A DNA stretch of 64,000 nt, taken from assembly GCF_030445035.2 (NCBI RefSeq), contig NC_080678.1:66727087-66791086 (forward strand). Direction: 5' to 3'. Position 1 is the stretch's first letter, and every line of letters begins with the position of its first letter. Below are positions 31,364 to 43,667 of this stretch, in pieces. The DNA is from Dasypus novemcinctus. Taxonomy: Eukaryota > Chordata > Mammalia > Cingulata > Dasypodidae. Both the position numbers and the translations under genes were made by a program. The notes beneath the pieces were generated by a model. It was not told where the DNA came from, did no database searches, and worked only from the letters and a program-made list of their open reading frames with translations.

Positions 31364-34300
31364 TTAAGTTGGTGCTTTGCTTTTTTTAAAAACAAATCAA
31401 TTTTATTGATATGTATTAATAAAGCATACAATTCATCCAAAGTGTACAATCAGTGGTTTTTGGTATAATCACATATTTGAGCATTCATCACCTCAATCAT
31501 TGTTAGATCATTTTCATTATTTCAATAATAATAATAAACAAGAAAATTATTCATCTCTTGATCTCCCTATGCTTCCCCTGCTGTACATAGCTGCTACTTC
31601 TGTCTATTCTTGCAAAATTATGTATGTATTTATTAAGCAGTTGTACTGAGATATATTCATATACCATAGGATCTATCCATAGTGTATAATCAATGGCTTT
31701 TAGTATAATCATAATATCGTGCATTCATCACCACAAAAAATTTTAGAACAATTTCATTACATCAAAAAGAAAAATTTCAAACCGTTTAGCAGTCCTTCCC
31801 CAGCCCAATGGAACCATTTGTCTAACTTCATCTTTATAAATTGATTTATACTTATATTTTATATAAATGGAATCATAAAATAGATACTACTTTGTGTCTG
31901 GTTTCTTTCACTTAGCATGTTTTTTTTTTTGTCTGATATTAATATCTTGTAGTGTTAACATACGTTTGTTCAATTTCAAAGAAAAACAATCTTATATATG
32001 CAGTTTTACCCATATTCATATTTCACATGCGGTTTTGCTAATGCCATTCAGTTCCATGTTATATTTTTTAGCTTTCCTTTTAGCAATATACATGATCTTA
32101 CAGTTTCCCTTTAAACCTCATGCATACCCACGTAACAGTACTGCCTGTTACAGACATTATGTTGGGCTTTCAACTTTTCTATTCATTTCCAAAGATTAAC
32201 ACACATCCATTTTACCAATTCTGCACAAGTTAACCCTCAGCTTTCCATTCTTTATCCTCATTCTATTTTCTGGTGACCCATATTCAAGTTATAAACTCCA
32301 TGAGTTTATACTAAATTTATTTCATAGTAGCACAGTAATACAGTATTCATCCTTTTGTGTCTGGCTTGCTTTACTCAACATCATGTCCTCCAGGTTCATC
32401 CATGTTGTCATATGCTTCATGAATTCATTTCTTCTTACAGCTGCATAATAGTCCATTGTTTGAAGGCACCAAGTTTATTTATCAATTTATCAGTTGATAG
32501 GCACCTGGGTTCTTTTCAACTTTTAGTAATCGTGTATAATGCTGCTATAAACATCATTGTGCATATGTCTGTTCATGTCACTGCTCTCAGTTCTTCTAGG
32601 TATATACCCAGTTGTGGTATTGCCAAGTCATGTGGCAAACCTATATTTAATTTCTTTAGTAACTGCAAACAGTACTTCACAGTGGCTAAACCATTCTACA
32701 TTCCCACTAACAGTGAATAAGTGTTTCCATTTCTCCACATCCTCTCCAACACTTGTAGTTCTCTGTTGTTTTAATAGTGGCTAATCTAATAGGCATGAAA
32801 TGGTATCTCATTGTAGTTTTGATCTGCATTTCTCTTATTGCTAGTGACATTGAACATTTTTTCATGTACTTTTTTTTGTGCCATTTTTATTTCTTCTTTA
32901 GACAAATGTTTATTCAAGTCTTTTGCCCATTTTTAAATCAGTTCCTTTGTCTTTTTATTGTTGAGTTGTAGCGTCTCTGTTTATATCACAGATATTAAAC
33001 TTTCACATGTCATTTCCAAATATTTTCTCCCATTGTGTTGGCTGCCTTTTCACCCTTTTGGCAAAGTTCTGTGAGGTTCAAAAGTGTTTTAAGTTTACGG
33101 AAGTCCCATTTATTTATTTTTTCTTTCATTGCACATACTTTGGGTGTAAGGTCCAAGAAACCACCAGCTACCACAAGGTCTTTAAGAGGTTTCCCTACAT
33201 TTCCTCTAGTAGTTTTATGGTCCTGGTTTTTATATTTAGGTCTTTGATCCATTTTGAATGTATTGTCCTATAGGGAGTGAGATAAGGGTCCTCTTTCATT
33301 CTTTTGGTGATGGATATCCAATTCACCTAGCACTATTTGTTGAAGAGACTTTTTGCCCTGTTCACAAGGCTTTGGTAGTTTTGTAAAAAACCAGTTGGAT
33401 GTAGACATAAGGGTTTATTTCTGGACTCTCAATTCTATTCACTGATCAAAGTGTCTATCTTTATGATAGTACCATGCCATTTTTACCACTGTAGCTTTGT
33501 AATATGTTTCAAATTCATCCCATTTTGCTCTTCTTTTTTAGATGCCTTTGGCTATTTGGGTGCACTTTCCCTACCAAATGAATTTGACAGTTGCCTTTCT
33601 ATTTCTGTAAAGTAGGCTCTGACATTGTCATGATATTTAGTCTTCCAATCTGTGAACGCAGAATGTCTTTCCATTTGTTTAGGTCTTCATTGATTTCCTT
33701 TAGCATTGTTTCATATTTTCTGCATATAGGTCCTATACTTCTTTGATTAAATTGATTCCTAGGTATTTGAGTTTTTTGTTGCATTGTAAATGGAATTTTC
33801 CCTGGTTTCCTCCTCAGATTGTTCAATATTAGTGTACAGAAATATGACTGATCTTGGCATATTGATCTTTTATCCTGCCACTTTGCTGAACTCATTCATT
33901 AGCTCAAGTAGCTTTGTCATAGACATTTCAGAATTTCTAAGTATAGGATTGTGTTATCTGCAAAAGTGAGAGTTTTACTTCCTTGTTTCCTATTTGGATG
34001 CCTTTAGATTTTTTTCTTGTCTAATAGCTGTAGCTACAGCTTCTAGCACAATGTTGAATAACAATGGTGAGAGTAGGCATCCTTATCTTTTCCTGATCTT
34101 ACATGAAAAGTTTTCAACCATTCCCTATTGAGTACAATATTGGATGTTGGTTTTTCATACATGCCTTTTATCATAGTGAGTAATTTTCTTTCTGTTCCTA
34201 TCTTTCAATGTTTTTATCAAAAAAAGTGCTGGATTTGTTGAGTGCCTTTTCTGCATTGATTGAGATGAGCATGTGGTTTTTGTCCTTCAATTTGTTAATG

Positions 34301-34540
34301 TGGTGTATTATCTTTTTGAATTTCTTATGTTGAACCACCCTTGCATACCAGGAATAAATCCCACTTGGTTATGATGTACAAATCTTTTGATATGCTGTTG
34401 GATTTGATTTGCAAGTATTTTCTTAAGAATTTTTACATCTATGTTCACTAGAGACATTGGTCTGTAATTTTTTTTTTTTCCTGTAGTGTCTTTATCTGGC
34501 TTTGGTATTAGGTTGATGATGTGTCATAAAATGTGTTGGG
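31364..34540 (-). mobile_element. Outer LINE-1, 3' half (3' UTR and ORF2 RT/C-terminal region), antisense
   Basis: Starts with a T-rich run, then the reverse complement of the L1 3' UTR (TTAATAAAGCATACAATTC...). From about 32350 it is antisense ORF2: TCCAGGTTCATCCATGTTGT, GGTATATACCCAGTTGTGG, AAATATTTTCTCCCATTG, TTTTCTGCATTGATTGAGAT. Many stops; not functional. The element breaks at AAAATGTGTTGGG and resumes at 42707. Confidence 0.85.
34528..34540. repeat. Left target-site duplication of the 8.15 kb inner block
   Basis: AAAATGTGTTGGG, repeated exactly at 42694-42706. The uninterrupted L1 at 60.56 kb reads ATAAAATGTGTTGGGTAATT. Confidence 0.8.
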
Positions 34541-34638
34541 TTGGAGAGCCAATGTAGCTCAGTGGTTTAGCACTAGCTTCCCACATATGTGGTCCCAGAT
34601 TCAATCCCCAGCCTGATTCCTCAAAAAAAAAAAAAAAA
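34541..34638 (+). mobile_element. tRNA-derived SINE monomer
   Basis: GAGAGCCAATGTAGCTCAGTG...GATTCAATCCCCAG...TCCTC and a 16-A tail. It sits exactly at the left edge of the inner block. Confidence 0.85.
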
Positions 34639-35935
34639 TGTGGAATTATGGGAAGATGTCATCAAACTAACTGGCAGAGCTCAATGCTCTCACAAAAACT
34701 ATGGAGAAAGAGCCAAAAGCTGTCCAGGGAATCTGCTTTGGGGTTCAGCAGACCAGGACATTGCTACGTAACTCCCAGGAGTTTGACGGACAGAGAGAGG
34801 AAGAAGCCAAAATGTAAGTTACCCAGTCCCCATGAGAGTCGGGAAGGGATCCTCACCCTCACCCCCAAGATATTAAGCTTTGATAAAACACTTCGCTCAC
34901 TGCAGCCTACTGAGAAGGAAACAGACATGTTCCTCCCTGTCAGCTCTTTCAAGAGAAATGGAAGGGGACATCAGGATGCTCTTTTTCAGTGTATTCTGCC
35001 AGCAGAGCCTGCTTTGAACCTCAGTTCTGGAGATTCAACCCAGGAACTGAAACATCTCCATGGAAAAGTGCACTGATGAGCACCATCTGTTGGCCTGTCT
35101 GGAAATTGCATGGATGGAAACTCAGTTCTCCTTGTATCCTACCCCTGGAAGAAAATCTGCACCCCACTAGTGATACCCTGGCCCAATTTGATAACTTAAG
35201 TTGGACAATTTTAAAGACCTAGAATAAGCTGAACCAAATATCAAAGAAGAGCTGTGGGGGAAGAAAATAACAGGCTGTAGAGAGAGAAACTGGCCATCAG
35301 TAAATTCACCAATATAGTCAGATGTCTAGACAACAACAAAAAATTCCATGGCCTACTAGGAAACAGGAAGGAATGGCCCAGCCAAAAGAAACTAACCAAA
35401 TATCCTGAAGAGATACAGGATTTAATAAAATTCATCAGTGATAATCATACAACTCTCCTAAATCACTTCAAAGAATTCAAAGAAAATATGACTAAAGAGA
35501 TGAAGGATATTAAAAAGACACTGAGTGAGCATAAAGAACAATTTGAAAGCCTGCAAAGAAAAGTAACAGACTTTATGGGAATGGAAGATATGAAGGATGA
35601 GATTAAAAATACACTAGAGGTACATACAGCAGATTTGAATTGCTTGAAAACAGAATTGGTGATTTTGAAGACAGAACATCCAAACTGGAAAGACAGGAGA
35701 CCAGAAAGAGAAGAGATTGGAAAAAATGGAAGAGTCACGGGAATTGAATGATAATACGAAAGGCACAAACATTCACATTATCGGTGTCCCAGAAGGAGAA
35801 GAGAATGGAGAAGGGGCAGAAAGAATATTTGAGGAGATAATTACCAACAACTTCACAACACTTATGGATGACATGAATAACAATATCCAAGAAGGACAAT
35901 GCACTACAAGATTGCTGCCAATGTCTGACAGGGTT
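34639..35935 (+). mobile_element. HAL1/LINE-1-type 5' UTR and ORF1 N-terminal part (broken)
   Basis: Begins with GGGAAGATG, the L1 5' start motif shared with the outer L1 (46.04 kb). ORF1 probably starts at 35373 (ATGGCCCAGCC) but is frameshifted near 35405. From about 35406 the frame is open through the coiled-coil region (MTKEMKDIKKTLSEHKE). A further shift near 35740 leads into the RRM part (HIIGVPEGEENGEGAERIF). It is cut off at about 35935. ORF1p is the trimeric RNA chaperone of L1. Confidence 0.75.
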
Positions 35936-36270
35936 CAGGCTTCCTGGGTTCCTTTCTTCCCAGGTCTTTTTCTCTCTGGGCTTAGGGTTCCTCTCTTCCC
36001 AGGGCTCCAGCTTCAGCATCAAACTCCAACATCAAAACTCCAGCATTAAGAACCCTCCAATTCTGTCTTTTGCCATGCCTTTTATCTGTGAATCCCCACC
36101 CAACAAGGGGTGGGGACTCAATGCCCTATTGGCACAAGAGGTTTATCTGATTACTTAATCAAGTAAACCTCTGAATCCAATATAATCTAATATGCCCAGA
36201 GGAAAAGATCAGTTTACAAACATAATCCAATATTTCTTTTTGGAAATCATCAATAATATCAAACTACTAC
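35936..36270. repeat. Unassigned insertion inside ORF1
   Basis: TTCAGGCTTCCTGGGTTCC...CAACAAGGGGTGGGGACTC...AAATCATCAATAATATCAAA. This is not L1; it could be an LTR or other non-autonomous element. Both ends lie near ACAG. Confidence 0.45.
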
Positions 36271-39110
36271 AGATGGTTACCAAATATTTTCTCCCATTGA
36301 GTAGGCTGCCTTTTCACTTTCTTGACAAACTCCTTTGAGGTACCAAAGTTTTTAATTTTGAGAAGGTCCCATTTATCTATTTTTTCTTTCATTGCTCATG
36401 TGTTGGGTGTAAAATTCATGAAACCATTTCCTAATTCAAGATCCTGAAGAAGCTTCCCTACATTATCTTCCAAGATCGTTATGGTCTTGGCTCTTATATT
36501 AAGATCTTTGATCCATCTTGAGTTAATTTTTGTGCAATGTGTGAGATGGTGTTCCTTTCTCAATCTTTTGGATATAGATATCCAGTTCTCCAAGCACCAT
36601 TTGTTGAAGAGGCCTTTCTCTCAGCTGAGTGGGCTTGGTGGCCTTGTTGAATATCAGTTGACCTTGTGAGGTCCTATATTAGAACTCTCAGTTCTGTTCC
36701 ATTGGTCAGTATGTCTATCCTTGTGCTAATACCATGGTTTTGACCACTTTAGCTTTGTAGTTTAAAGTCAGGTATTGGAATTCCTCTGATTTCATTTTTC
36801 TTTTCCAATATGTCTTTGACAATTTGGGGACCCTTGCCCTTCCATATAAATTTCACAGTTAGCTCTTCAATTTGGTAAAAAAATGCTTTGGTAATTTTTA
36901 TTGGGATTGTGTTATATTTGTAAATCAGCTTGGGTAGGATAGACATCTTGATGTTTATCTTCCCTGTCCATGAACAGGGAATATTCTTCCATTTACTTAG
37001 ATCTTCTTCTATTTCCTTTAACAGTGTTGAGCAGTTTTTTGCACATAAGTCGTTTACATCTTTAAATTTATTCCTAGGTATTTGATTCTTGTAGTTGCTA
37101 TTGTACATGGGATTTTTTTCTTGATTTCCTCCTCAGATTGCTCATTATTGGTGTACAGAAATGCTACTGATTTTTGCACATTAATCTCATAACATGCCAT
37201 TTTGTTGAACTCATTTATAAGCTCTAGAAGCAGGGCTTTCTATGTATAAGATCATGTCATCTGCAAAGAGTGAAAGTTTTACTTGTTCCTTTTCTATTTG
37301 GATGACTTTTATATCTTTTCCTTGCCTAAGTGTTCAAGCAGGTACTTCTAATACAATGTTAAATAAGAGAAGTGGCAGTGGTCATCTTTGTATTGTTCCA
37401 GATCTGAGAGGGAAAGCTTTTAGGATTTCACCATTGAATATGATGTTAGCTGTGGGTCTTTATCATGTTGAGGAATTTTCCCTCTCTTCCTATCTTTTGA
37501 AGTGTTTTTATCAGGAAAGAATGCTGTATTTTGTTGAATGCTTTCTCTGCATCTACAGAGATGATCATGTGATTTTTTCTTTTCAATCTGTTTATGTGGT
37601 ACATTACATTGATTTTCTTATGTTGCATACCAGGGATAAAACCCACTTGGCCATGCTGTATACTTCATTGGTGTGTTGTTAAGTACTATTAGCAAGTATT
37701 TTGTTGAGATTTCAGCATCTAGGTTCATTAGAGAAATTGGTTTACAGGATGCTAACAATAGAACTGCCACATGATCCAGCAATCCCACTGCTGGGTATAT
37801 ATCCAGAAGAATTGAAAGCAGGGACACAAACAGATATATGCACACCAATGTTCATAGCAGCATTAATCACTATTGCTAAAAGTTGGAAACAACCAAAATG
37901 TCCACCAACAGATGAATGGATAAACAAATTGGGGTATATACAATGGAATATTTTTCAGCTGTAAGAAGGAATGCAGTATTAACACACAGAATAACATGCA
38001 TGAATCCTGAAGACCTTATGTTGAGTAAAGCAATCCAGGCACTGAAGGACAACTATTACATCATTTCACTGATATGAATTAAGCAAATTGAGCAGACTCA
38101 CAGAGCTAGAGTCTGGAAGACAGGTTTACAGCAGACAGAAGAGAGAAGAAGGCTGTGAGCCAATGTCCACATAGGCAAAATCTACAATAAAATGGAAGGG
38201 TGTAGTTGTGCAGTGGATGGGCATGACAGTGGTGCAGTGATGCTATTGGGCTGGACGGTGCATGTCTATGAGGGGGTAGGGTGGGAGGGTGGGTTGGACT
38301 GTCCATGGAACTGGGGTGAGCATCGGGGGAGGGAGCAAGTGAACTCTGGGGATTTGTGGGTATGTGGCTGAAACTACAACACTGGGAATGTTCTTTTGGC
38401 AAATATGGCAAGGGAGGGTTACTGGTTTAGGGTGTTGGATGTGGGGGTTGTGCAGGATCGGACTCACCTGGGAAAGGCTTCTAGGGAGTGTGTGAATGTT
38501 CATCTTGTCATAGTGCGTTGTATTGGTGGGTGGAGACCCACATAATGAGCAGGAAGGTGATGGACTCTCATCCTGGGGAGTCCTGCAATATTCTCAAATA
38601 GAGGGGCAGGAGTATCTCGAGAGCATAAGCAGTGCCTGATAGGGAAGGACAGACCAGTATATGAGCCCGCCGTGTTGTTGCAAGTAACTACAATCTTGTT
38701 CTTCAAGGAGTAAAGCTTGGTGGTTGCCATGGGTCCTGAGGAGAAAGGGAGGCAGGAATAGAACAGATGGAACACAGGGCATTTTGGGGGCAATGGAATT
38801 GTTCTACATGATCTTTCAATGAGGGATACAGGCCATGGCACATTTCATCAAAATTTATAGAAGTGTGTGGTCCAAAATATAAACCATAATGTAAATCATT
38901 GACCATGGTTAACAACAAAGTTTTAATATTTGTACATCAATTGTAACAAATGTACCACCCAGATGTAAAATGTTATTAATAAGGGAAAGGGGAAAAGGGA
39001 GATGATGGTGGGTATATGGGAATTCTCTATATTCTGTATGAGTCTTTTCTGTAAACTAAAAGTTCTTTGAACACAAAATGAAAAAAATTAGACACTGGGG
39101 AAATAAACAG
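36271..39110 (+). mobile_element. Twin-primed (5'-inverted) LINE-1
   Basis: 36271-37740 is antisense ORF2 (AAATATTTTCTCCCATTGAG to about AGGTTCATTAGAGAAATTGG). 37741-39110 continues in sense: GAACTGCCACATGATCCAGC, ORF2 C-terminal region, then a long 3' UTR ending in CATCAATTGTAACAAATGTACC...CTGTAAACTAAAAG. Junction at 37740/37741. The roughly 400 bp of L1 between the two parts is missing, as is usual for twin priming. Confidence 0.8.
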
Positions 39111-39329
39111 AAAAAAAAGTCACTATACACACAAGACAACAGATCTTACCGTGATGAAAGATATGTCAAAAGTATTTAAAATTTTTTAAAATTATATTAT
39201 TTTTATTATTCCAAATTTTTAAATTTTTTGTATTTGTTACTTTTAAAACTATCATTACTATTTCATTTTCTTATTAATTGTACTTGGTTATTTTGTTGGC
39301 TTCATTTTTGAAGACGTTTTGGACCACAG

Positions 39330-40900
39330 AAGGGTTATAACTGTGGCAGGGGATGATCATTGGTGTGGGGGTCAGTGATGGGTTATGCATGGGAAGACCT
39401 TCACCTGGGCATGCACATAAGGCATATGAATGTGTTCAAGTGTTCATGGGGCATTGTCGTGGTGGGTGGAGAGTCACACCCTAACCAAAAGAATATTAAA
39501 TTACCATCCTGAGGAGCTCTGCCACATTCTCTAAAGGGACAGCAAGAATCCCCAAAGTACAGGGTAGTGATTAGTGAAGGAGGATGGACCATTGACAGAC
39601 CACATATATTGATGACTGTACTTATGAACCTTTTCTTTTGAAATTGAAACTTAGCCAAGTATTATAGGTTGCCTAAGATTTACCTCCTGAGAGCCTTCTT
39701 GTTGCTCAAATGTGACCTCTCTCTAAGCCAAAATAAGCCTATAAATGTATTATCTTTCCCCCAGTATGGAACATGACTCCCAGGGATGAACAGCCCTGGC
39801 ACCAAGGGATTACTACCAAGGCCAACTAGCAATGCATCTGGAAAAAGACCTTGATCAAAAGGGGGAAAGGGTAAAGACAAATGAGTTCATGTGACTTAGA
39901 GACCTAAGAGTGAGTTGGGAGGTCATTCTAGAAGTTACACTTATGCAAGTCTCAACAGGATCTCATTGACTGCCATAGTAAATAGAGCCACAAATGGTAG
40001 AGCTCCTGAGGGCTCTAGAGACACCCAGACACTATAGACAGGGCAGACAGCTCAGGAGTTTGGCACCCTGCCAGTGGGCCCTACTTTGGAATTTATGCTC
40101 CCCAATGTGACAGAATTGGACTCAGTTGTGGTTGCGCTACACATGGCTCTACTGCCCCATCTATTTGAACCTATAGTTAGTACTGGAGTGACAGGTATAT
40201 GCACAAGAGACTTAAATCCCTGGGTTGTCCATCTGCCAGTTGGGCCCTGAATCTTAACAGAGTTGTAACACCTACTCTCCAGTTCATTAGACTCACCCAG
40301 GAAAAATGACAAGGGGATGAATATGGACATTGACCATCCTAAAGAACAGAGAGAGTCTGCAATTGCAAGCAAGGTAGTCCCATCCACCTGCCCCATGGGA
40401 TCTAAGCCCCCTTTCATTTGGAGGTGGAGTGGGCACCACCATCCCAGAATCCTCAGGACTGGGGAATAAATGATGGACTACAGTAGACTTACTGTTATTC
40501 TACTGTAGACTTACTGTGATTCTAGCAATGGAGGAATGTTTGCCATTGATATGGAGGCAGTGGCCACCAGAGGTTCTGAGTGAAGGGAGAGGGAAAAATA
40601 GGTGTAATACGGAGGCATTTTCAGGACTTGGGAATCGTCCTGAATGACAATGCAAAGACAGATAGAGGCCATTGTATATCTTGTCAAAATTTACAAAACT
40701 GTGCAGAAGAGAGTGTTAACTACAATGTAAACTATAATCCATGCTTAGTGTCAATGTGTTCATCAATTGTAACAAATGTACTACACTAATGAAGGATGTT
40801 GTTAATGTGGGAAAGTGTGGGAGGGGCAAGAAGCAGGGCATATGGGAATTCCCTGTATTTTTAATGTAACATTTACATAATCTAAGTATCTTAAGGGGAA
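39330..40900 (+). mobile_element. Long LINE-1-type 3' UTR copy
   Basis: Homologous to the 3' UTR at 38.5-39.1 kb (GTGGTGGGTGGAGAGTCAC; CTGAGGAGCTCTGCCACATT; CATCAATTGTAACAAATGTAC) but about 0.6 kb longer. No coding frame. Confidence 0.6.
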
Positions 40901-40902
40901 AA

Positions 40903-41630
40903 AAGATGATTCTGAAAGCAGCAAGAGAAAAGCAAAGCATCACACACAAGGGAAATTCCATAAGGTTAAGTGCCAACCTCTCATCAGAAACCATGGTAGT
41001 GAGAAGAAAGTGGTATGATGTATTTAAAGTACTGAAAGAGAAAAACTGCCAGACAAGAATTCTGAATCTGGCAAAACTGTCCTTCAAAAATATGGGTGAA
41101 TTCAAAGTCTTCACAGACAAACAAAAACTGATAGATTGTTACCAAAAGGCTAGAATTACAAGAGATATTAAAGGAAGTGCTGCAGTTTGAAAGGAAAAAA
41201 AACCCCATATGCTTAAAGCCTATCATTGCATTTGTAACTAGCACAGCAATTATTTGGGTATGACAGTGGGTGAAGGGGAAAGTCTAAGGAAAGCTAAAAA
41301 CTGTAACATGGGTCTGCACAAGGCAGGTAGTAAAATCCTCATGTAAGACACAAATATGGGTTAAATGGCATATATGTCTGTTTTCACAAAATATAAATAT
41401 ACTAGAGGGAAGAAAAGGAATAGCAGCTATGTATGGCAGGTGATGCATAGAGAGATTGAGAGGTGACAAGTTTTATTATTATTATTGGAATAATGAAAGT
41501 GCTCTGGGAATGACTGGGGTGATGAATGTACAAATATGTGATTACAATGAATACAGTAGATTGTACTCTTTGGATGGATTTATGCTTTATTAATATATAT
41601 CAATAAAAATAATGTTTTAAAAAACGCAGA
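40903..41630 (+). mobile_element. ORF1 C-terminal domain followed directly by an L1-type 3' end (HAL1-like)
   Basis: 40906-41190 encodes the ORF1p C-terminal domain (MILKAAREKQSITHKGNSIR, KVLKEKNCQTRILNLAKLSF) and stops. With no ORF2 it is followed by about 430 bp of 3' UTR ending TCAATAAAAATAATG at 41.62 kb. It is likely the same element as 34639-35935. ORF1 plus 3' UTR without ORF2 is the definition of half-L1 (HAL1). Confidence 0.65.
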
Positions 41631-41639
41631 AAACTGCAG

Positions 41640-42693
41640 TATCTGCGAGGATGTGGAGAGGTAGGAATGCTTATTCACTGCTGGTGGGAATGTAGAATGG
41701 TATAGCCACTGTCAAAAACTGTTTGGCAGTTCCTAAGGAAGTTAGATGTAGATTTACCATGTGACCTGGCATACCGCTCTAGGTATATACCCAAAAGAAC
41801 TGAGAGTAGTGACATGAACAGACATCTGCACATTGATGTTCCTAGCAGCATTATTTATGATTACCAAAAGATGGAAACTACCCACGTGTCCATCAACTGA
41901 TGAATGGATAAACAAATTTAGTGTATACACATGATGGAATATTTATCCAGCTGTCAGAAGAAATGATGTCCTGAAGCATATGACAACATGGATGAACCTA
42001 GAGGCCATTACGTTGAGAGGAGCAAGCCAAGCAAAAAAGGACAATTATTGTATGATTTCACTATTATGAATTAAATATAATGAGCAAACTCATGGGTTTA
42101 ATAGCTAGAATATAAGTCACCAGAGAATAGACTGTGGTTAGAAAAGCTAGGTTTAATCTGTGTAGAATTGGTAAAAAGTTGTGAATGCTTGAAATGAAAA
42201 GAAATGGTGAAAGCACATCATAGGATTTGTAATTAGTAGGGCTAACATATGGGTATGATGGTGGTTTGTTTTATGTTTGTTTTTTCTCTTTTTTGGAGTA
42301 ATGGAAATACTCTAATATTTATTGAAGTGATGATCAATCACTTAGTAGGTTGGTATAATCAACTCTGTGATTATACCAAATGCCACTGATTGTATATTCT
42401 AGATAAATCGTATGGTTTATGAAGAAAAAAATAGCAAAGTGGTTTGAGGGGAAAATACAGCAAATGTAAGATTTGGACTACAGTTCGTAGTAATACTTTG
42501 ATGATGCTCTTTCATAATTTGTAACAAATGTTTCAAAACAATGCAAGGTATTAGTGGTGGATGAGGTATGGGAGCCCTGTATGATGTTATGCATGTTTGT
42601 TCTGAAAGTTGTTTTCACAGCTTTCACTATACACTTATTGTTTATGCATGTTCATGTATGAATGATATACTTTCATAAACTTTTTAATGGAAA
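41640..42693 (+). mobile_element. LINE-1 ORF2 end and 3' UTR, sense
   Basis: GAGGATGTGGAGAGGTAGGA, GCTGGTGGGAATGTAGAATG, GATGAATGGATAAACAAATT (ORF2 C-terminal part), then the 3' UTR and tail TTTTTAATGGAAAAAA. It ends at the right copy of the 13 bp TSD. Confidence 0.75.
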
Positions 42694-42835
42694 AAAATGT
42701 GTTGGGTAATTTTCCCTCCTCTTCAGTTTTTTGGAAGAGTTCAAACAGGATTGGCATTAATTCTTATTGAAATACTTGATAGTATTCACCTGTGAAACTA
42801 TCCAGTCCTGGACTTTTCTTTGTTGGGAGACTTTT

Positions 42836-43208
42836 TTTTTTTTTTTTTTAAAGATTTATTTTTATTTATTTAATTCCCCTCCCCTCCCCCGGTTGTCTGT
42901 TTTTTCTGTGTCTTTTTGCTGCGTCTTGTTTCTTTGTCCGCTTCTGTTGTCGTCAGCGGCCCGGGAAGTGTGGGCGGTGCCATTCCTCGGCAGGCTGCTC
43001 CCTCCTTCGTGCTGGGCGGCTCTCCCCACGGGTGCACTCCTTGCGCGTGGGGCTCCCCCACGCGGGGGACACCCCTGCGTAGCACTGCACTCCCTGCGCG
43101 CATCAGCACTGCGCATGGGCCAGCTCCACACGGGTCAAGGAGGCCCGGGGCTTGACCTCCCATGTGGCAGACGGACGCCCCAACCACTGGGCCAAAGTCC
43201 GTCTCCCA
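42836..43208 (-). mobile_element. Long DAS-type SINE with TSD
   Basis: T-run and AAAGATTTATTTTTAT tail to CCACTGGGCCAAAGTCCGTC. Perfect TSD TGTTGGGAGACTTTT at 42821-42835 and 43209-43223. High CpG content suggests a young copy. Confidence 0.93.
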
Positions 43209-43667
43209 TGTTGGGAGACTTTTGATGACTGATTCAATCTCTTTAAATGTGATTGGTTTGTTCTTATATTTCTTGTATTTTTTGTATCATTAGTGTAGGT
43301 TGTTTGCATATTTCTAGGAATTTGTCCATTTCATTTAGATTGTCTAATTTGTTGGCATACAGTTTCTCATAATATCCTTTTATGATTCTTTTTATTTCTG
43401 TGGGGTCAGTCATAACTTTCCCTCTTTCATTTCTGATTTTATTTGCATCTTCTCTATTTTTTTCCTTTGTTCATCTAGTTAGGGGTTTGTCAATTTTATT
43501 GATCTTCTCAAAGAACCAGTTTTTGGTATTGTTGATTTTCTCAATTTTGTTGTTATTGTTGTTCTCAATTTCATTTATTTCTGCTCTAATCTTTACTACT
43601 CCTTGCCTTCTGCTTGCTTTGGGAGTGGTTTGCTGTTTTTGTTTTTTCTAGTTTTTCAGGTGTTCAG

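Noticed and set aside
37242..37682. 146-codon plus-strand open frame
   Set aside because: It is the antisense of L1 ORF2 in the inverted part of a twin-primed element.
38106..38918. Several minus-strand open frames of 60-113 codons
   Set aside because: They lie opposite the L1 3' UTR; low-complexity composition and no family resemblance.
42767..43309. 152-codon and shorter open frames
   Set aside because: They run through the SINE at 42836-43208 and the surrounding L1.
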